Of a stretch of 6,125 bases of DNA, positions 1 through 5,503 are shown in pieces. Position 1 is the stretch's first letter. Each line of letters begins with the position of its first letter. The position numbers were made by a program, and so were the translations under genes. The notes under the pieces were generated by a model that saw only the letters and a program-made list of their open reading frames with translations, ran no database searches and was not told the origin of the DNA. Source of the stretch: Bacteroidales bacterium (GTDB taxonomy: Bacteria; Bacteroidota; Bacteroidia; Bacteroidales; NBLH01); the NCBI GenBank assembly GCA_027083715.1, contig JALWNR010000188.1, forward strand, positions 1 to 6,125, given 5' to 3'.

Positions 1-35
1 GAATATTGTATATTGAGTGTTGAATATTTAATGTT
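1..35. repeat. Degenerate 7-nt tandem repeat (about five units), cut by the window edge
   Basis: Read in steps of seven, the first 35 bases are GAATATT, GTATATT, GAGTGTT, GAATATT and TAATGTT. Units one and four are identical and every unit ends in TT, with most changes at positions 1-3 and 5. This is seen directly. It is probably the end of a longer intergenic heptamer array to the left of the window, but the left part is not visible. In DNA this AT-rich some similarity by chance is expected, so confidence is moderate. Confidence 0.5.
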
Positions 36-154
36 TATCAAATTAATGGTAAAACTTTATATTTATTGATTTACCCACTAACTTTGCAGTAGTACCTATT
101 AATTTTAATGTATTCGTGAGTGCTTCGCAGTTTGCTACAAACATATCTGCGGAT
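36..154. other. Non-coding stretch downstream of ddl
   Basis: No credible reading frame lies here. It contains a plus-strand TAACTTTG motif (79-86) that resembles a Bacteroidota -7 element but has no TTG at the expected distance upstream, and a GC-containing hairpin (126-151) just past the ddl stop codon. Nothing else is recognisable. Confidence 0.5.
126..151 (-). terminator. Possible terminator hairpin after ddl
   Basis: On the minus strand, a few bases after the ddl stop, CGCAG and CTGCG can pair (147-151 with 126-130), enclosing a smaller inverted repeat GTTTG/CAAAC around a three-base loop. The two stems share one base, so they would not form in full together. There is no U-tract on the 3' side, so this is not a classical intrinsic terminator. 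Its position at the end of the gene cluster is the main reason for calling it one. Confidence 0.25.
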
Positions 155-1147
155 TTAAGGTATTACTTTTTTACTTATTGCTTCTTCAATAATTTCTGTT
201 AATAAATCAGTAAAACTCAGTCCGTATTCTTTAATTTGTTTCGGAATAATGCTTGCGGCACTCATTCCCGGTACTGTATTTACTTCCAAGAAATTAAATT
301 CGTTGTCGTGTAAAATGTAATCAATACGAACAATACCACTGCAATTCAGATAATTATATATTTTTGATGACAATATTTTACATTTTTCTGCTAATGTATC
401 TTCAATAGGTGCCGGAGTAATTTCTTGAGTTTCTTTTGCATCATATTTTGCTGCGTAATCAAAAAATTCATTAGCACTGATAATCTCTGTTAAAGGAAAA
501 ACAAATTCTTTGTTATTTACCTTTACTAAACCGGATGTAATTTCACGTCCTTTAACAAATTGTTCAATAATTACTTGTGATGATTCTTTAAAAGCTTTTT
601 CTATGGAAGGCAGTAGATCTTCTTCTTTTTTTACTTTGGAAATACCAAAACTTGAACCTCCTTCATTAGGTTTCACAAAACAGGGTAAACCTATGGTTTC
701 AATAATATTTTTTGTACTGATTTTTTCAGATTTTCGCAATAAAATTGAGTTTGCAACTTTAATGCCTCTTTGTTTCAAATAAGTATTGCAAAAATATTTG
801 TTAAAAGTTAAAGAACTGCATAATACATTACAAGAGGTGTAGGGTAAACCTATCATTTCAAAATAAGATTGCAGTTTACCGTCTTCGCCGGGTGTGCCAT
901 GAATGGCAATATAAGCACAGTCAAATTTTACTTTTTGTCCGTTGTCATTAAAGCTAAAATCATTTTTATTAATCGGGATACCACAAAACCGGTCGCTTGT
1001 GAGTTCCCAATCGTTTCCTTTAATCTGGACGGTATAAACATTGTATTTTTCTTTGTCTATTGCTTTAGCAATAGTTTCAGCACTTTGTAAAGAAATAAAA
1101 TATTCCGATGAGTTTCCACCGCCAATTACTGCAATATTTTTTTTCAT
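155..1147 (-). CDS. ddl: D-alanine--D-alanine ligase
   Basis: This cytoplasmic ATP-grasp enzyme joins two D-alanines (ATP to ADP + Pi) to give the dipeptide that MurF adds to the peptidoglycan precursor. The 330-residue product has a normal family length. Visible landmarks are the N-terminal glycine-rich strand IAVIGGGNSSE with the substrate-binding Glu15, HGTPGEDG (83-90), FVKPNEGGSSFGISKV (157-172), the loop DYAAKYDAKETQ with Lys234-Tyr235 (230-241), GIVRIDYIL with Arg274 and Asp276, and FLEVNTVPGM (286-295) with the metal ligands Glu288 and Asn290. By analogy with E. coli DdlB the catalytic set is complete, and the AKY loop fits a D-Ala rather than D-lactate ligase. The ATG at 1147 is directly followed by the first beta strand. 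It is the last gene of the minus-strand cluster, 130 nt after rluD, and may also have its own promoter at about 1173-1180. Confidence 0.96.
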   Translation of the reverse strand: MKKNIAVIGGGNSSEYFISLQSAETIAKAIDKEKYNVYTVQIKGNDWELTSDRFCGIPINKNDFSFNDNGQKVKFDCAYIAIHGTPGEDGKLQSYFEMIGLPYTSCNVLCSSLTFNKYFCNTYLKQRGIKVANSILLRKSEKISTKNIIETIGLPCFVKPNEGGSSFGISKVKKEEDLLPSIEKAFKESSQVIIEQFVKGREITSGLVKVNNKEFVFPLTEIISANEFFDYAAKYDAKETQEITPAPIEDTLAEKCKILSSKIYNYLNCSGIVRIDYILHDNEFNFLEVNTVPGMSAASIIPKQIKEYGLSFTDLLTEIIEEAISKKVIP

Positions 1148-1172
1148 ATCTGGCTTAACTTTATAATTTCCA

Positions 1173-1180
1173 CAAAAATA
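1173..1180 (-). promoter_or_regulatory. Possible -7 promoter element for ddl
   Basis: On the minus strand the sequence is TATTTTTG, an exact match to the Bacteroidota -7 consensus TAnnTTTG, 25 bp before the ddl ATG. No TTG lies 17-23 bp upstream, only TTGs that are too close, so the -33 half is missing. In AT-rich DNA an 8-mer with two free positions arises easily by chance. Its place between rluD and ddl is what makes it plausible. Confidence 0.35.
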
Positions 1181-1186
1181 TTCAAA

Positions 1187-1247
1187 ACTTCAAAACATCC
1201 GAAAGACTTTTAAACGTTTTGAAGTCCTACGGACGTTCAAAAGTTTA
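1187..1247. repeat. Compound inverted-repeat element between rluD and ddl
   Basis: Two overlapping hairpins can be drawn. The larger runs 1211-1247: TAAAC pairs with GTTTA, TTTTGAA (1217-1223) with TTCAAAA (1236-1242) and GTCC (1224-1227) with GGAC (1231-1234), with one bulged G on each side and a TAC loop, giving 16 base pairs. The other pairs ACTTCAAAAC (1187-1196) with GTTTTGAAGT (1216-1225), a perfect 10-bp match with a 19-nt loop. They share bases 1216-1225, so only one can form at a time. No U-run follows on either strand, which argues against a standard terminator. It may be a dispersed palindromic repeat, an mRNA-processing or stabilising element after rluD, or an attenuator before ddl. 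The structure is seen; the role is inference. Confidence 0.6.
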
Positions 1248-1277
1248 TGCTGTTTATAACTTCTTTTTTATTTTCAA

Positions 1278-2300
1278 TTATTCAAGCTCTCTGTTTTTTA
1301 CGTATCCCTGCCATTTTTTTATTGCAGAAGCCATATCTTCCGGTAAATCCGAATCAAAAAACATAGACTCACCCGTTTTGGGATGAGTAAACCCTAAGGA
1401 TTTTGCATGTAATGCCTGGCGAGGTAATAAATTAAAGCAGTTTTGTACAAATTGTTTGTATTTTGTAAAGGTAGTACCTTTTAAAATCTTATCGCCTCCA
1501 TATTCTTCATCATTAAAGAGTGGGTGCCCAATATATTTCATGTGAGCACGAATTTGGTGTGTGCGTCCGGTTTCCAGTTTACATTCTATTTGTGTTACAT
1601 AGCCATAGCGTTCAATTACTTTGTAATGCGTAACTGCATGTTTCCCGTAATCTCCCTCAGGAAAAACACTCATTACTTTACGGTTTTTCAGACACCGCCC
1701 TATGTGTCCGGTAATAGTCCCTTCGTCTTCATCAAAATTTCCCCAAACCAATGCAATATATTTCCTGTCTGTTGTACGGTCAAAAAATTGCTTTGAGAGT
1801 TTCATTTTTGCATCTTCGGTTTTGGCAATCAGTAAAATACCGGATGTATTTTTGTCGATACGGTGAATAAGTCCGGGGCGTTCATCATCACTTTCAAACA
1901 ACTTATTTCCTTTTAAGTGGTATGCTAAAGCGTTGAGCAAAGTTCCCGAATAATGTCCGTAACTTGGGTGCACGACCATTCCTGCCGGCTTGTTTACTAC
2001 CAGTAGTTCATCATCTTCATAAACTATGTTTAGGGGGATGTTTTCAGGAATAATTTCAATTTCGCGTGGCGGATATTCAAATACAATACTGATTTCATCT
2101 TCGGGCTTTACTTTATAATTGGCTTTTACCGCTTTTCCGTTTACCAGAATATTTCCGTTTTTGGCAGTTTCCTGAATTCGGTGTCTTGAAATATTTTCAA
2201 TTTTATTAAACAGCCATTTATCAATCCGTAAAGGTGATTGTCCAGGATCAACGGTATATTTAAAATGTTCGTATAATTGATTTTCTTCTGTTTCTTGCAT
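1278..2300 (-). CDS. rluD: RluA/RluD-family 23S rRNA pseudouridine synthase
   Basis: Converts specific uridines of large-subunit rRNA to pseudouridine in the cytoplasm. RluD of E. coli acts on helix 69 (positions 1911, 1915, 1917). From the ATG at 2300 the product has 340 residues, close to RluD. An S4 RNA-binding domain comes first (about residues 20-75: SPLRIDKWLFNKI, then RHRIQETAKNGNILVNG). The catalytic domain follows with VNKPAGMVVHP (102-112), the family motif HRIDKNTSG (146-154) with catalytic Asp149, and LETGRTHQIRAHM (242-254). The S4 domain and the motif favour RluD over RluA or RluC, but the exact target sites cannot be read from sequence. The frame stays open up to a TTG at 2327, 10 nt after the preceding stop; the first ATG at 2300 is preferred because the extra residues are not part of any domain. 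It follows the T9SS gene closely and is probably co-transcribed with it. Confidence 0.93.
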   Translation of the reverse strand: MQETEENQLYEHFKYTVDPGQSPLRIDKWLFNKIENISRHRIQETAKNGNILVNGKAVKANYKVKPEDEISIVFEYPPREIEIIPENIPLNIVYEDDELLVVNKPAGMVVHPSYGHYSGTLLNALAYHLKGNKLFESDDERPGLIHRIDKNTSGILLIAKTEDAKMKLSKQFFDRTTDRKYIALVWGNFDEDEGTITGHIGRCLKNRKVMSVFPEGDYGKHAVTHYKVIERYGYVTQIECKLETGRTHQIRAHMKYIGHPLFNDEEYGGDKILKGTTFTKYKQFVQNCFNLLPRQALHAKSLGFTHPKTGESMFFDSDLPEDMASAIKKWQGYVKNRELE

Positions 2301-2337
2301 AGTCTGTTTTTCTTCAATATTGGGCAATATATGAGGT

Positions 2338-4233
2338 TTAGTTCTTGATTATTTTGTATGTTTTGTTAAATATCCCTTTTTTATCAGAAATTCTTAAAAG
2401 ATAAATTCCTGTTTGAAAACCTGATAAATCGATACTTCCCTGCTTTTCAACAGTGTTTTTATAGAGAATACTGCCTTTTGTATCTATTACATAAATGTAA
2501 AACTGTTCAGTCATTTCATTATCTATACGAATATTTAAGATATCATTTACCGGATTGGGATAAAGCTTAATATCAATATTATTAATAAAGGATGGGTTTT
2601 TAGCTAATGCAGTTACTATTGATTTCCCAAAAACAGGACGAATCATCAAAGAACCTTCGTACTTTGATTTTGTCCAAGTGCCTGTAATGTTATAAAATAT
2701 TTTGTCATTAGATACGGTGTTTATATCCATACCTACATTAAGCAAATCTTCGGTAGTTTGTATCCAGCCAACATAAAATTTACCTTGCAAGACAAGAGTT
2801 GTATCTAATATATATGTATGAAACTGATTTAATCCGTTCTTATATTCGGGAAGAGCACCTTCTTTTTGGTAGAGTATTTCGCCGGGTTGTCCGGTACCGT
2901 CATCATCCCAAATGGTCAAGTAAAAATACTTTTTGCTGGCATCGTTATACGTTCTGTTAAAATACATTTGTACCGATTGTAATGTATCTTTCATTTTTGC
3001 ATCAAACTGATAGGCAAGTTTTGCATATTTTGTGCCTTCTCCAATAAGTCCGTAGCCTACTTCTGCACTACCATCGTCATAAGCATAATAATTATAAAAT
3101 TTTTGCAAATAATGTATTTCGTTATTCATTACCGGATCAAAATCATCAGTAGTGATTTTTGCCGTAACGGTAAAACTTGCAGTGTCTTGTGTATTTGTTG
3201 TAAAAGAATAACTAAATGGTGCTCTGTAATTTACCAATAACCCCGGGGTCATATCCGAAGAACCCCCTTCGAGTGTATCGTTTTGCCGGTTTCCGCTATT
3301 GTCTTTAAAAATAAAATCCAGCCGTTCAATCAGCCGGTTTACATTATCGTTATTTCGATAAATCACTTCGATATTTGTTTTAAGCATGGCTGCCGGATTT
3401 GTTAAAAAGTGTTTCCAAGGCATAGCTGAATAATCTGACAGAAATGAATACATCGGACTAACAAAAGCGATATCGTGTTTAATAAGGTCGCTTGCATTTC
3501 GGTTTCTGTTGAGATAAACATAGTCTATATGCCAATGATCCACATTTCCTACTTTGCTTGGAACACTTGCTGATGAAAGGCTTGCTAAGTTCTTGAACCG
3601 AAAACGGAACCCTTTTTTCAAATATTTAGTATCACTGATATGAATTATTACTTGCTCAAAATTTTGATTTGTTGTGCCTGCTCTACTCCAAACCTTATTC
3701 CATACCGAATCTTGAACATCATAAAATTCTAAAATCAGAGAATCTTTTTCTTCCGGATTATCACCCAAGCCTTGTGGTTGATAATAGAAACTTAAATATA
3801 TACTTTGGTCCCCCGGATAATCTAAATTAATGGGTTTTGAGCTAAGGTAGTCTGCTGTAAATGAAATTTCATAACCGGCTCCTTGATAAAAATTTCCTTT
3901 ATCATCAATGGCATCCAGTGTTGCTACACCAATACTTGGGGGTAAATCAGGATAGCTGTTATTTATAAAAACAAAACTATCAGCCCAAAGATTCGCATCA
4001 GGATATAAATAGCTTGTTGAAAAATCATCTAAAAAAGGCAACTCTAAAGTATCTCCGGCTTTTAAACTTTTAATAGGAGAATGTTTTTTTTGATATGCTT
4101 TTAAAGCAGGATTTTCCATTAAAGGAATAAGTATTTCCTGTGCATTTATATTCAAAGAATATAAAACGATGAAAAAAGCGGTATAAATTATGTTTTTAAC
4201 CAAAATCAAAGTATAATAGTTATCTGTTTGCAT
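2338..4233 (-). CDS. Exported protein with T9SS type A C-terminal sorting domain
   Basis: A 631-residue protein of unknown function, predicted to cross the inner membrane by Sec and the outer membrane by the type IX system, ending on the cell surface or outside. A signal peptide is visible (Lys13, hydrophobic core about 15-27, likely cut after NINA at residue 31). Residues 66-240 begin LPFLDDFS and resemble the beta-sandwich-like start of many secreted Bacteroidota proteins. A second beta-rich segment carries YYAYDDGSAEVGYG (382-395) and IWDDDGTGQPGE (441-452). The last ~77 residues are the sorting domain: IKLYPNPVNDILNI (555-568), then LSGFQTGIYLLRIS (603-616) and a lysine-rich end. No catalytic motif was recognised. 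Its ATG lies inside the end of the PASTA gene (14-nt overlap in another frame), suggesting coupled translation. No other ATG occurs before residue 40, which supports this start. A structural or adhesive role is a guess. Confidence 0.9.
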   Translation of the reverse strand: MQTDNYYTLILVKNIIYTAFFIVLYSLNINAQEILIPLMENPALKAYQKKHSPIKSLKAGDTLELPFLDDFSTSYLYPDANLWADSFVFINNSYPDLPPSIGVATLDAIDDKGNFYQGAGYEISFTADYLSSKPINLDYPGDQSIYLSFYYQPQGLGDNPEEKDSLILEFYDVQDSVWNKVWSRAGTTNQNFEQVIIHISDTKYLKKGFRFRFKNLASLSSASVPSKVGNVDHWHIDYVYLNRNRNASDLIKHDIAFVSPMYSFLSDYSAMPWKHFLTNPAAMLKTNIEVIYRNNDNVNRLIERLDFIFKDNSGNRQNDTLEGGSSDMTPGLLVNYRAPFSYSFTTNTQDTASFTVTAKITTDDFDPVMNNEIHYLQKFYNYYAYDDGSAEVGYGLIGEGTKYAKLAYQFDAKMKDTLQSVQMYFNRTYNDASKKYFYLTIWDDDGTGQPGEILYQKEGALPEYKNGLNQFHTYILDTTLVLQGKFYVGWIQTTEDLLNVGMDINTVSNDKIFYNITGTWTKSKYEGSLMIRPVFGKSIVTALAKNPSFINNIDIKLYPNPVNDILNIRIDNEMTEQFYIYVIDTKGSILYKNTVEKQGSIDLSGFQTGIYLLRISDKKGIFNKTYKIIKN

Positions 4234-5062
4234 CTACTTTATTCATATCCAGTGTCATCCATAAATCAACCGGTGAACCGATTGTTAAACGTGAATCTTT
4301 TGCAGGGCTTTGTTTCCACACTAAGGCATCAAGGCTGTCCGCACTGCTAATAACACTTTCATCGTAAATTAAAACGCCTACACTTAAAGAATTATCTATA
4401 CATTTTTGTTTTGCCTGTTCTTTGTTTAAACCAATAAAATCGGGAACTAAAGTTGCTTTATCTGATTGACCAAGCCCTAAAACCAAGTCGATGGCTGCTC
4501 CTGATTCAATTAATGTACCCGGTGAAATAGGTTTCCCTTTATACATTTGTTCCAAAACATTATTCGTGGCAATATCCGGTATGTATTTAAGTTTGCCTAA
4601 TTTTAAACCGTAGGTTTCCATATCGGCTTTTGCTTGAATGAGTGAAACACCTGTAAAATCAGGCATTAAAATACGTTTTGGTTCGTATGTTTTGGTTGTT
4701 AATAAAATAGTGCGCCCTTCTTTTACCTTAAAATCAGGAGGTGGGGTTTGTGCAATCACTGTTCCTTTTTTTCCGGGTGCATCATATACGGAATCTACTA
4801 TTTTAAATTCCAAATTTCTGTCGGCAGCAACTTTTTTTACTTGTTCAATACTCATACCCGTAAAATCAGGTACCGAAAGACTTTCTCCATGATGAGTGAT
4901 TATATCTAAAGAATAAAATATAGTAATAAAAATAAACACAACTACGACAATCGAAACAGCAAAGTTGATTAAAAAGTACTTGGTTTTAAACAAATTGACT
5001 ATTTTTTTCCACAAACTTTGTTTCTCTACTACTTCTTGCTCTTGTATTTCTTGTTCTTCCAT
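4220..5062 (-). CDS. Membrane-anchored protein with three PASTA domains
   Basis: PASTA domains bind peptidoglycan fragments or beta-lactams in Ser/Thr kinases and penicillin-binding proteins of other bacteria. Here they stand alone, with no kinase or transpeptidase domain. From the ATG at 5062 the 280-residue protein has an acidic then basic cytoplasmic N-terminus (1-28), one transmembrane helix (about 29-51) and three extracytoplasmic PASTA repeats at about 61-124, 131-197 and 203-271. These open with SVPDFTGMS, LMPDFTGVS and LVPDFIGLN and have the usual glycine/proline pattern before the last strand (TPPPDFKVKEG, ISPGTLIESG, SPAKDSRLTIG). A TTG at 5098 would add 12 residues, but it overlaps the TATCTTTG promoter motif, so it is rejected. 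It is the first gene of the minus-strand cluster. Nearby Ddl and M23 genes support a cell-wall role, such as a scaffold or sensor for peptidoglycan enzymes (inference). Confidence 0.9.
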   Translation of the reverse strand: MEEQEIQEQEVVEKQSLWKKIVNLFKTKYFLINFAVSIVVVVFIFITIFYSLDIITHHGESLSVPDFTGMSIEQVKKVAADRNLEFKIVDSVYDAPGKKGTVIAQTPPPDFKVKEGRTILLTTKTYEPKRILMPDFTGVSLIQAKADMETYGLKLGKLKYIPDIATNNVLEQMYKGKPISPGTLIESGAAIDLVLGLGQSDKATLVPDFIGLNKEQAKQKCIDNSLSVGVLIYDESVISSADSLDALVWKQSPAKDSRLTIGSPVDLWMTLDMNKVDANR

Positions 5063-5095
5063 TATTAATATGAATATTTGATTAAAACGCAAAAG

Positions 5096-5103
5096 CAAAG
5101 ATA
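5096..5103 (-). promoter_or_regulatory. -7 element of the PASTA-T9SS-rluD operon promoter
   Basis: The minus strand reads TATCTTTG followed by C, an exact TAnnTTTG match. Transcription would start near 5090, giving a leader of roughly 25-30 nt before the ATG at 5062. No clear TTG lies 17-23 bp upstream, so the -33 element is weak. The position directly before the first gene of the cluster is good support. Confidence 0.55.
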
Positions 5104-5164
5104 AAATTATCTGTTAAAATATTTGATATGGAAATAAAAAATAAATATTTTTCAGATTACGCGG

Positions 5165-5186
5165 TTAAAGATTTTAGCCATAGCTA
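5165..5186. repeat. 22-bp direct repeat, copy 1
   Basis: Starts TTAAAGATTTTAG and ends CCATAGCTA. It matches the copy at 5222-5243 at 19 of 22 positions (differences at repeat positions 6, 9 and 13). The two starts are 57 bp apart with a 35-bp spacer. Confidence 0.6.
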
Positions 5187-5221
5187 GTGTCGTGTCAAGC
5201 ATGTTCTTATCACACCAAGTC

Positions 5222-5243
5222 TTAAAAATCTTAACCATAGCTA
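5222..5243. repeat. 22-bp direct repeat, copy 2
   Basis: Starts TTAAAAATCTTAA and ends CCATAGCTA, matching copy 1 at 19 of 22 positions. In this copy the CCATAG half continues into CTATGG, completing a 12-bp palindrome, which copy 1 lacks (it continues GTGTCG). Confidence 0.6.
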
Positions 5244-5343
5244 TGGCTATGCTGAAAATTTTTGCCTTGCCTCAACAAAATTCTCTGCAACTTATACGTT
5301 AAAGTACACATGGCTGAATACGAGTGTTTTTTGTAAAAAAAAC

Positions 5344-5372
5344 TTGATTTTTGACAAAAATTAATAACTTTG
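5344..5372 (+). promoter_or_regulatory. Promoter of the M23 peptidase gene
   Basis: TTG at 5344-5346, an 18-bp spacer and TAACTTTG at 5365-5372 fit the Bacteroidota/Flavobacterium promoter consensus (TTG, 17-23 bp, TAnnTTTG). A run of eight A residues (5335-5342) sits just upstream and could act like an UP element. The predicted start near 5379 gives a leader of about 120 nt before the ATG at 5501. Confidence 0.65.
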
Positions 5373-5400
5373 CTAAAAATCATATACAATAATAAGTAAA

Positions 5401-5444
5401 ATGAAACAAGCATGATTAAAATAATTATTAAACACACAAAGTAA
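5401..5444 (+). other. Two tiny overlapping upstream ORFs in the M23 leader
   Basis: ATG at 5401 encodes MKQA and stops at 5415. A second ATG at 5412 overlaps that stop (ATGA), encodes MIKIIIKHTK and stops at 5444. That TAA overlaps a third ATG (TAATG, 5444-5446), which is in frame with the M23 gene. The geometry is seen directly; whether any of these is translated is unknown, and in AT-rich DNA such short frames are common. Confidence 0.25.
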
Positions 5445-5503
5445 TGATTATTTTCATCATGCGGTTCCATGTGACCATAGAAATAATAAAAAATAATCAC
5501 ATG
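5445..5503 (+). promoter_or_regulatory. Leader hairpin that could mask the M23 start codon
   Basis: TGATTATTTT (5445-5454) is perfectly complementary to AAAATAATCA (5490-5499), ending two bases before the ATG at 5501. An alternative 7-bp pairing, CATGTGA (5468-5474) with TCACATG (5497-5503), takes in the start codon itself. The two use overlapping 3' arms and so compete. Either could limit ribosome access. The long stem has only two G-C pairs, so it is weak and may be chance. Confidence 0.35.

Larger units (their letters stand above)
5153..5325. repeat. GC-richer repeat block in the divergent region (possible miniature mobile element)
   Basis: By hand count, 5161-5325 is about 38% GC, while 5101-5150 is about 10% and 5331-5400 about 16%. 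The block holds two 22-bp direct repeats, an inverted repeat GGTTAA-GATTTT versus AAAATC-TTAACC (5163-5175 and 5225-5236), and a perfect 12-bp palindrome CCATAGCTATGG (5235-5246). No transposase, clear terminal repeats or target duplication are visible, so a mobile origin is inference. It is not needed as a terminator, since both flanking genes read away from it. Nothing coding is supported. Confidence 0.5.

Noticed and set aside
510..1090. Plus-strand open frames at 510-782 and 869-1090
   Set aside because: They lie entirely opposite ddl, whose motifs are unmistakable, and show no protein-like pattern of their own.
155..1147. Van-type D-Ala-D-Lac or D-Ala-D-Ser ligase
   Set aside because: The loop keeps the AKY pattern of housekeeping Ddl, and there are no vanH, vanX or vanT-like genes nearby.
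1524..1796. Plus-strand open frame antisense to rluD
   Set aside because: Shadow of the pseudouridine synthase gene; no domain and no promoter.
4638..4892. Plus-strand open frame antisense to the PASTA gene
   Set aside because: Shadow frame opposite well-conserved PASTA repeats.
5063..5098. TTG start at 5098 extending the PASTA protein by 12 residues
   Set aside because: The TTG falls in the TATCTTTG promoter motif, which must lie upstream of the transcript, and the ATG at 5062 gives a sensible N-terminus.
5165..5243. CRISPR array
   Set aside because: Only two imperfect repeats, one spacer and no cas genes.
5149..5258. Bidirectional terminator
   Set aside because: The flanking genes are divergent, so neither transcript ends here.
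5231..5500. Minus-strand open frame of 89 codons with a hydrophobic stretch
   Set aside because: It lies antisense to the M23 promoter and leader and ends inside the repeat block. Its composition is just that of AT-rich DNA, it has no recognisable domain, and using it would conflict with the clear plus-strand promoter.
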